Part shown: piece by piece, positions 1-7,800 of the stretch
Numbering within the stretch: position 1 is the stretch's first letter
How the letters are laid out: each line of letters starts with the position of its first letter
NCBI GenBank assembly: GCA_003118195.1
Contig: BEXV01000098.1
Location: 257,204 to 273,385, forward strand
Source: Hemicentrotus pulcherrimus
Taxonomy: Eukaryota; Echinodermata; Echinoidea; Camarodonta; Strongylocentrotidae
Direction: 5' to 3'
DNA: 16,182 bases
Translations under genes and position numbers: made by a program
The notes under the pieces: model-generated
The model's database searches: none
The model's input: the letters and a program-made list of their open reading frames with translations, nothing else
What the model was told of the DNA's origin: nothing

Positions 1-270
1 TCTCCCTCTCTCTCTCTCCCCTTCTCTTCCCTCTCCACCTCTTCTCTTTCTCTCTTTCTCTTTTTTGCTTTTACTCGTGTCCTCTCTCCATCTCAATTTC
101 TACCACTCCCTCTCTCTCTTACTCTATTTCAGTCTCACTCCCCCTCTCCTATTGCTCCATATTCATTTTTCTTCCTCTCCCTATGTCTCACTGTCTATCT
201 ATCTCACCCTCTATTTTCCTGTAATTTTCTGTCCTTCACTCTCTCACATATCTTCATCATACACGTACAT
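1..270 (+). repeat. CT-rich microsatellite tract
   Basis: A degenerate (CT)n/(CTTT)n tract on the + strand, densest in the first 130 bases and fading by about 250. The long open frame in it has a composition (Leu/Ser/Tyr-rich) that comes only from the repeat. Confidence 0.9.
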
Positions 271-1003
271 GTACCGGTATCTGTTTGTCTGTCGTTAAGG
301 CCCACCCGCGTGTTACATGTTTAAGAGCAAGATGAAAGCATCTTCGATTTAATTATCATTATGGCAGAAGCAGGCTCCCCTAGAACTCTTTGGAGCAGAG
401 CTAATTACATTGTCTCCAGGCTGCATTATCCATACATAATGTACCCGTACGCTGTGGCAGTGTACGTGTTGTTCATAGCAGATCGTTGGCAGCAGTCAAA
501 ATTAATGCGTAGTTGCAATGTACTGTACACGTACCGTACGTGTAGTTGAGATGTAAAATGTATGCAAATTTGTGTGCATGAATTGTCTGATCTTATTTGA
601 TGTGAATTACATGGATAATTTCATGTTCATTTACACTTTGTGGCGTTGATTAAATGGCAGCCGATCATTGGAAAGATTTCTAATTGACATGCTCACCATT
701 GCATTGTGTATGCAGTGTTTATGTGCATGTGTGGCATGATTATTTCCTCATGATCATGAAGTATGTTTTCTGCTTACTGGAAAATACAAATTGAAATTTG
801 AGTCGTTATGCTACAGAGAAAATAGTAGTGTGTTGCCAAGAGTTTTAATATGTAGAAGTTTGATTGAGTTTGTCAACTAGAACATAACTGTAATCTACCA
901 GGGTGGTTCACAAACAAATATTCAAACATGTAAAATTAAAACTTGGAGGGAGTATGACGTTTGTGAAGCATAAATTCTGTTGCAGCCAGGGGCCCCATTG
1001 TGG

Positions 1004-1032
1004 GGGTGTGTGTGTGTGGGGGGGGGGGGGGG
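1004..1032 (+). repeat. GT repeat followed by G homopolymer
   Basis: A short (GT)n run passes into an uninterrupted run of about 15 G. Simple repeat; its length is unreliable in assembly. Confidence 0.85.
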
Positions 1033-1545
1033 AGGCTGTAAGCTCAGGGATTCTCAGATGCTCTCCGGTCAAATCTGAGCCGTACTTTGATATATTTTCT
1101 AAACAATTTTATGATCAGAATTTCAGAATTAATTTTAGTTGAAAATGAGTTTAAACCTGTAACTGAAGTTTCAAAAATTCAAATTGATATTTTCCATGTT
1201 TAAGCCCCTTGTTGACCACCGTGATGTACAAAGTACTGTACAGTGCAACACTTACAGCACTGGTATCACCTTCCATTCTTGGCTAATTCAGGGTCACATT
1301 TTCTTTTCTCTTTTCCTCTCCAAACATGTTTGAGATAAATTCTGTGAACAGTATAAGATGTAAATAAATACGGTATATCAAATTGAACATGCTTCAAATA
1401 AAAAAATATTATCACAAAATAAATCTTGGAAGTGCCATTGAATGTATACATGTAGATGTGGGCCTGTTTTGTTGATCTAGCATGTCAGGCATTGATCTGG
1501 CTCCAAAAAAACGGGCATGGGAGGCAAATGTGTTTGTGCTGCTTT

Positions 1546-1593
1546 GAGCCAGATAATTCCTACACTTTACTAGAATTAACACCCCTCTGGCTC
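1546..1593. repeat. Short foldback element, copy 1
   Basis: GAGCCAGA at 1546 pairs with TCTGGCTC ending at 1593. The spacer contains 'aattc' and 'actttac'. The same layout recurs at 15857-15915, which is why I call it an element and not chance. Confidence 0.45.
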
Positions 1594-1774
1594 TCAACCG
1601 GCGACATATACATGTAGATATTAAGGACAGAGAGTTGCAGAGATGTAACAAAGTCAGGTGATTAATTGAATTTCATACCGACCACATGATGAAAGTAAGA
1701 CATATTAGAACAGATGGTTACCTTATGTAGTTTATTTATGATTTAATATGTTTATTTCTGATTGCTTGTTACAG

Positions 1775-1875
1775 ATGATATCATTGGGAAGTTTCTTGCC
1801 TACGTGAGCCTTGTTCCTCTTGTCATTCTCGTTGGCTTTGTGACTCTACTTCTTTTCAGGAGAGAGCTTCACACG
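1775..1875 (+). CDS. DOLPP1: DOLPP1 exon E2 (first visible exon)
   Basis: Acceptor ttacag before 1775 and donor gtaag at 1876. The exon opens with two bases that complete a split Asp codon (phase 1), then codes 33 residues. [20 protein letters not shown] (residues 9-28) is the first membrane segment, followed by RRELHT. The match to the human AYLSLSPVFVIVGFVT...FKRELHT stretch fixes frame and identity. The ATG at the start of the exon is out of this frame and is not the initiator. Confidence 0.95.
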
Positions 1876-4800
1876 GTAAGATACAAGAGATATTTTCAAT
1901 CTTTATGATAAAAGGATCTATTTCTTGAGAACTTGAAGTACATTTAGTTCATTATTTCGCATTGTTCGCAATAACTTTATGGTGTTTTTCCATTCTAGTT
2001 TTGAATGAATAGCCATTCATTATAATGATCTTGTTTTGTGTTTACTGTTTTTTATTTTTTATTTGCCAAATAAATAACAATGATAATGATAATGATCCTT
2101 GCTGATGTCATGTTATAAATTGGCAACACCGTGATGTCATACAACGCTGTTCCTATGACAGTAGGTATTGCTGTGAACTGAAACAATAGACTGTCAGATT
2201 ATCTCCCTGATCAGACAACTTGGGAGTAGTTTGCAGGCACCAACCCTGGTCAGTCGTAAAAGAGAGTCTGCACTATACATGTAAGACTGCCATAGGCCAT
2301 GTACTATAGCTGCTCCTGACACAACCAGTAGGTAGCTGGGCTAGGCTTCTCTCAAGGCATAATGATTTTTTGATAAGTGTCAAATTAGGGTCTGTGTGGC
2401 AGACTAACTTGGGAGTGTGCACTCTGTAGACTTTGTACATGTTAATGAGACAACTCCCCCCCCCCCTCCCCTTTTTTTTTAAACTTCTAATTTTAAGGTT
2501 GACAGTTATTTTTTTGCATACAGTGTATTTGATCACAAAGATAACCAAGAAATTCAATGGTTCATCTCCATTTCCTAGATTTGTTGTTTTGCTTGGTAAG
2601 CATGATAAAATTAAATGGAGTAAATAATTTTCTATCATTTTGGATCTTTGGTACCTTCTATGATTTTTGTTTTCCTTTTCTCCTGTAGATCACATTCTTT
2701 GGTGGTATAGTTTTGAGTGAAGGAGTTAATTGGATTGCAAAAAACACCATTCAAGAACCGAGACCATGTAGAGGTACAGTATAGCACAGACATGAATGAT
2801 CACATAACAGGCCATCATTATGTTGTGTTGAAATCTATGGTTATCTGTAGTTTTAAACATCTTTAGGCATGTTCACATGTGATGTGATAAATCACTGTGT
2901 TTTTTTTTTATTTTTTAATGATATGAGCGTAATAGGCCACTTCGGAGATATCACTTGAACAAATGACCCCCAAATATCCGTATGAAGACATCCCACTTTG
3001 TACATATTAGAATAATCACTAGCAAAGAGATGGAAGTCCTTCATGAATACCTTTTATTTGCCCCTTTGAAAAGAATATTTCCACCTGCATATCATTAAAT
3101 GTACCCCTGGGGGTGTTTCACAAAGATCCTAAGTTGGACTTGAAAATTATCAAAAGCCATTAGCATCATTGAAAATACTTGTAAAGGTTATTTTAAAAGG
3201 CATCACATGTTGATTTAAATCACTCATATTTTCTATTATCATGGGATATATAATGTTCTTGATGTGGAATTTATGAAAATTCTGAAATACTTCAATTTTT
3301 GCTTATGAATATATTTAATTTTAAGGCTACAAATGGCTCCCTATGATTTTAACTCCAACTTAGAGTGAGGTTCTACTTAGGATCTTTGTGAAACACCCCC
3401 CTGGTGTATAAATGAATAATGATTACATTATTTTCATGAACATGAGTCCAGAGTGTCACAATTGATTTTAAAGTTTTTACAAATCAAGGGTTCAGCGACA
3501 TAAAGACGAAACTTCACATTGAATTTGATATTGAAATTTCAGAAAAATGTGGGCTTTCCGGGAAACACAAAGACGTAACTCCACCCAACACCCCATTGAA
3601 GTCAATATCTAGTGAAACATAGACTTAACTCCTTCAGGCCCAAGTGCTCTGTGACACATAAACCACTTTTTCTCAAAATGGCCAAAATGGAGTTAGGTCT
3701 TTGTGTCACTGACCCCTTAAAGTGACCTATTCCGAGATTAGTAGAGACAACGCAGTCTGTGGGGATGTGCATAATGGAGAATTACAAAGATGGCTGAAGA
3801 CTAAAAATATATTTTTAAAAACAGACAGCTTCTGGACTGTTAAGGTTGCAAATGAATGATTTTGCTCTGGAAAACTGAAATTAACTCTGCTAAAAACATA
3901 CAGATTTTCATATTTTTATGGTATTTTGAATAGTAATTATGTATGGTATAGTAATTAAGGCTGTGCTTAACCGTGTAATGAGGTACTCGAGTACACTCCC
4001 AGTACACTCCCAGGCTTACAGGCGAATACTTCAATACTTGGCGGCCATTTTTTTTTTTTTTTTTGCTGACGTTGTAGGAAGCACCCCATAGTCTGGCTTC
4101 AAAAACCCATGCTGCAAGTTGCGATTGAAGGCGCCGATTTGTGCTTGTGAACTTCTCACATATATAGTAACAATGTTGTTTTTAAAACTAAAGATGACAG
4201 ACAAATTATCCTCCAAGTTCAATCAGAAATCTGGACATTGGCAGCTAGTTTGGTCCTAGTTTCTGAGTGGTGAGTTGACAGTGACACCCCGTATGTGATT
4301 ATGACGAGAAACATTTTTACTCCCGGTACCCTGCTGCTGCCTTTCTGGGCACGGGTGAGCTTTGGCCGGCCGGCACAGAAAGAAAAATAAAATGGCGGTC
4401 AAATATTCGGGTAGTTGTCAACAGTGCGAGTACTCGAGTATTTGAGTACTCGTCGCAGCCTTACTAGTAATACATGTAGGTAGGAATGGTTATGAGAAAA
4501 ACAACAAAATGAATGTTTAGTGTAATATTGTGTCCAGTATTTAAATGTACAAGAGAGATTGTAAGAGTTGCATATATCTACATGTATATTTCAATTTAAA
4601 GTGTATGTTTATTTCAGGTAATGATACATTACATGCTGGTCTACGGACAGAGTATGGAATGCCATCAAGTCACTCTCAACTCATGTGGTTTTTTGCTACT
4701 TACACCGTGCTATTTATTTATATAAGGTAAGACAATCTAATACCTTTTCTTGGGGGGGGGGGTTCTTAAAAGGGCTTTACATATATACAAATTAAAGCAT

Positions 4801-7800
4801 AATTTGCCCAGGGTATTTGATTTAAGAAAAAGTTGAGCTCAAGTATATAATTTGCTTTTTCTTTGCACATCAGTTTGGAATAATACGGTAGATGTCATAA
4901 AATGTCCCATTATTTAAAAAATGACAGGAAAATGCTGAAAAATTTGATCCAAACATTTGCATGTAGTCCCATATACAATTTTTTGTATGCACATACACAC
5001 TTTGATTCATTAGAGCCTTCAATTGCTTAATGGTAATCTATTCAATGTGTACAAACAATTCAAGTCATCCCTAGAAAGGTATTGGAAAAACAATCCAATT
5101 AAGTTTGAACCATACTTGAGACGGGATGCAACAGTAAAGAGGGACAAATAAGCTAAGCTCCCAGTCTCTACACCCAAGTAAGTAAACATAAGAGAAATAT
5201 TTAATATCTACATTGATGTTGCATAATTTGTTATACTTGTTCATTTGCAGACTGCATCAGCCCAACAGTAATCTATTTATTGAGCAGGTGTGGAGGCATC
5301 TGGCAGCCATTGGTGTTATACTTGTTGCATTTCTAGTCTCAGGTAGCAGGTGAGTTAGTATCTAAAGCTCTACAGAATGTTGAAGTGAAAGATGTCTGCC
5401 ATGTGCATTTGATGAGATCATGTTCTAAAACTATGGTGTTGATGGTCTTTATTTCATTTTATTGAGTGCATGTACCTACATGTAGCATGAATTTCATTGA
5501 TTTTGTTGTTTCATTTCCCCATTTTTTCTTCCACTTTTTACGAATCATAGCAAACCAAAACAACAAAACAAAATAAAACAAAACAAAAAGAAACAAAGTA
5601 TATACCAAGCAGTCTGATACCAGATCATCATCTGTAATTGGTCTTTGTATGATGAGTAAATTTATGATCAGCCTGGAGTTTTAACATATGCATATAAAAT
5701 AAGGAATACACATTGCATGAGAGTGTATACATAACATTTATTTTGTCTACCACAAAACTTGACATTTAATTCATGTCATTTCTGGTTTCCAGCAAGTTTA
5801 TTGTCAAGCAAGTTTACTGGCCTATTTTTATTATACTTTTAGATTTATGCCATGCTTTCCAGACAAAAGTTCCTTATGAAAGCTTAAAATGCTCTATGAA
5901 ATTTCCTTTAGCCTAGCAACAGCCGTTTAAGCCCAGTAGCTATAACCAGTAGAAAATCCATTGTCTAAAATAGATGAAATATGATGAAATATTGTGTGAA
6001 ATATCTTGTAAACTGTGTAGAAATATTGTATTGGATGTGTCATGATGGTTTAGTGGTTCGTTCCTTTAACTCTCAATCCTAGGGTTGAGGGTTTGAATCC
6101 CAGCCTGGTACGTTTGTCCTCTGGCAAGACATTAATCCATATTTGCCACTCTCCACCCAGTTGTAAATGGGTACCTGGCCATTGCAGAGGAAATAATAGT
6201 TATAGGGTTGTCACTTGTCACAAAGAACAGCATGGGGGCTAATTGGGCTTCTGTGCATAAACAAAATTATTTTTATGATATTGAATCATTTTGATAAACA
6301 CAAGTTATGTACAAGTTTGTTTGACTGGCAGCCTCTATGATCAAGAATCCATGTGAATACATGAGCTTAAAACTGTCTGGCAGTTGGTCATTGTTATACC
6401 CATCTTAAATTCACTTCTCAGATCCCTATGTCACTTTCTTCCTGTTAGGATAGGTAAAAATATCACTTGCTTCCTGTCAATTAAAGTATCTATTACATTT
6501 CAAGCAAAACACATACTTCCTTTCCACTCTGTCTGGTAATGTATTTACCAGTGAAGATTAGGGTTTTTAAAAGTTTGTTTACATGTATGTGCTATGTTGT
6601 TCTTCCACAATGAGGTTTGTGATAATTATATTATATTGACTGGGCTTGAGGGGTACATCAAAAATATTGACCAAGCTATAAAGGTCATAGTGCCCCAAGT
6701 ACCATAATATAGGATGAACAGAAACAAAAATTGAAAAGTTATTGAAACATGATTTTCATCCTGTCCAATTCTTTTATTCACCATGAATAATACCAACAAA
6801 AAAATAATGACTGCATCATTTGGGAATAGGATATATATTGAATATGCCATTCAAAGCTCTGTTCCTGTTCATTGTAAATCCATGATGACTCCATGCAGTT
6901 GTCTTTTAGTGTAGTAACCTTTCCTGGTTATGTACTGTGTATGCAAACAAATTCTCTTTGTTTTTGGGTGTGCATTGTTTAAATTTAGCGAGGTTGGGTT
7001 GCTTGTGTAAGGTTTCAAAGAATAGTAAACAATTTTTAAAAATGGTATACAAGTGGACCCGACTCCTCCCTCCAATTATAATTCACAAAGCCTTGTTTGA
7101 TGCATCAATCAAATCTAAAGTTTCATGTGTAATCGTGATATTATACAAACCTCCGTGATCAATTATATATCATTTGGAAAGAACAGACCTTCAGCTTTGC
7201 ATTGTACATGTTTAATTGATTGTATTTGTCAGATCTCTCTTGCACCTGTGTCATTTCTAGTAATTTGAAGAACAGTAGATGAATCCCTTTTTAGAATTCT
7301 AGTTTAGGACAAATATATGAAATCATGATTATCCTCACTAGAAGTAATAAAATATCACTCACTGACAGTTTGTAACCATTTATCACATAGTTTCTTTCCT
7401 CAAATATTATTGATAACATGTAAAATGGCTTTGTAATTAATGATATCCCTTGGTACAGTGACCACCTCAGCCTGAGCCTCTGTCATTCTTTGTGTGCCAA
7501 GCAAATCAAACAATGATAATAAATTTGAAGTTGTGGACAAATTTTATGAATAAGATGATACTGAAAAGTGAGAATGATAGTATCTCTTTGGTTTATCCAA
7601 ACTAAAGCCTGTTCACTCAATAGATGACACAATCAAATGCGGTACAGTCAAACCTGCTTTAGTGACAACCTATATAGAAACTTAAAGACCACATTTTTTG
7701 TTTCCCTTGAAAATGATTTCTCATTGGAACAGGTACTAAAGGAACCTGTACATGAAGACCACCTACCCATAAAGACCACTTTTCTTGTCTCCCTTGGTTG

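Larger units (their letters stand above)
1..1774 (+). other. Intron 1 / upstream sequence, no exon found
   Basis: No coding exon supported. The missing DOLPP1 exon 1 should end near a THVEYP-like sequence and a phase-1 donor; I see no such coding string here. The stretch holds the CT-rich tract (1-270), a G-run with GT repeats (about 1004-1032), a short foldback (1546-1593), and otherwise AT-rich sequence with scattered 'acatgta' words. Confidence 0.6.
2774..4617 (+). other. DOLPP1 intron between E3 and E4
   Basis: GT-AG intron packed with three separate foldback elements (3106-3404, 3486-3718, 3957-4462), listed individually. Nothing else recognised. Confidence 0.8.

Noticed and set aside
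65..298. 77-codon open frame at the window start
   Set aside because: Its Leu/Ser/Tyr-rich content is produced by the CT-rich microsatellite; there is no domain or splice context.
361..549. ATG with good context as DOLPP1 exon 1
   Set aside because: MAEAGSP resembles the human start, but no THVEYP-like segment follows and no nearby GT donor has phase 1 as E2 requires. Kept only as a finding, not as a feature.
2273..2638. 121-codon reverse-strand frame
   Set aside because: Runs through C/T homopolymers within a DOLPP1 intron; no recognisable protein family and random-looking composition.
4545..4617. Upstream extension of exon E4 to an ATG
   Set aside because: The frame is open by chance; a clean acceptor at 4617 and collinearity with DOLPP1 make it intron.
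6044..6112. tRNA gene
   Set aside because: A and B boxes are present, but no acceptor stem or proper anticodon arm can be drawn and a SINE body follows directly.
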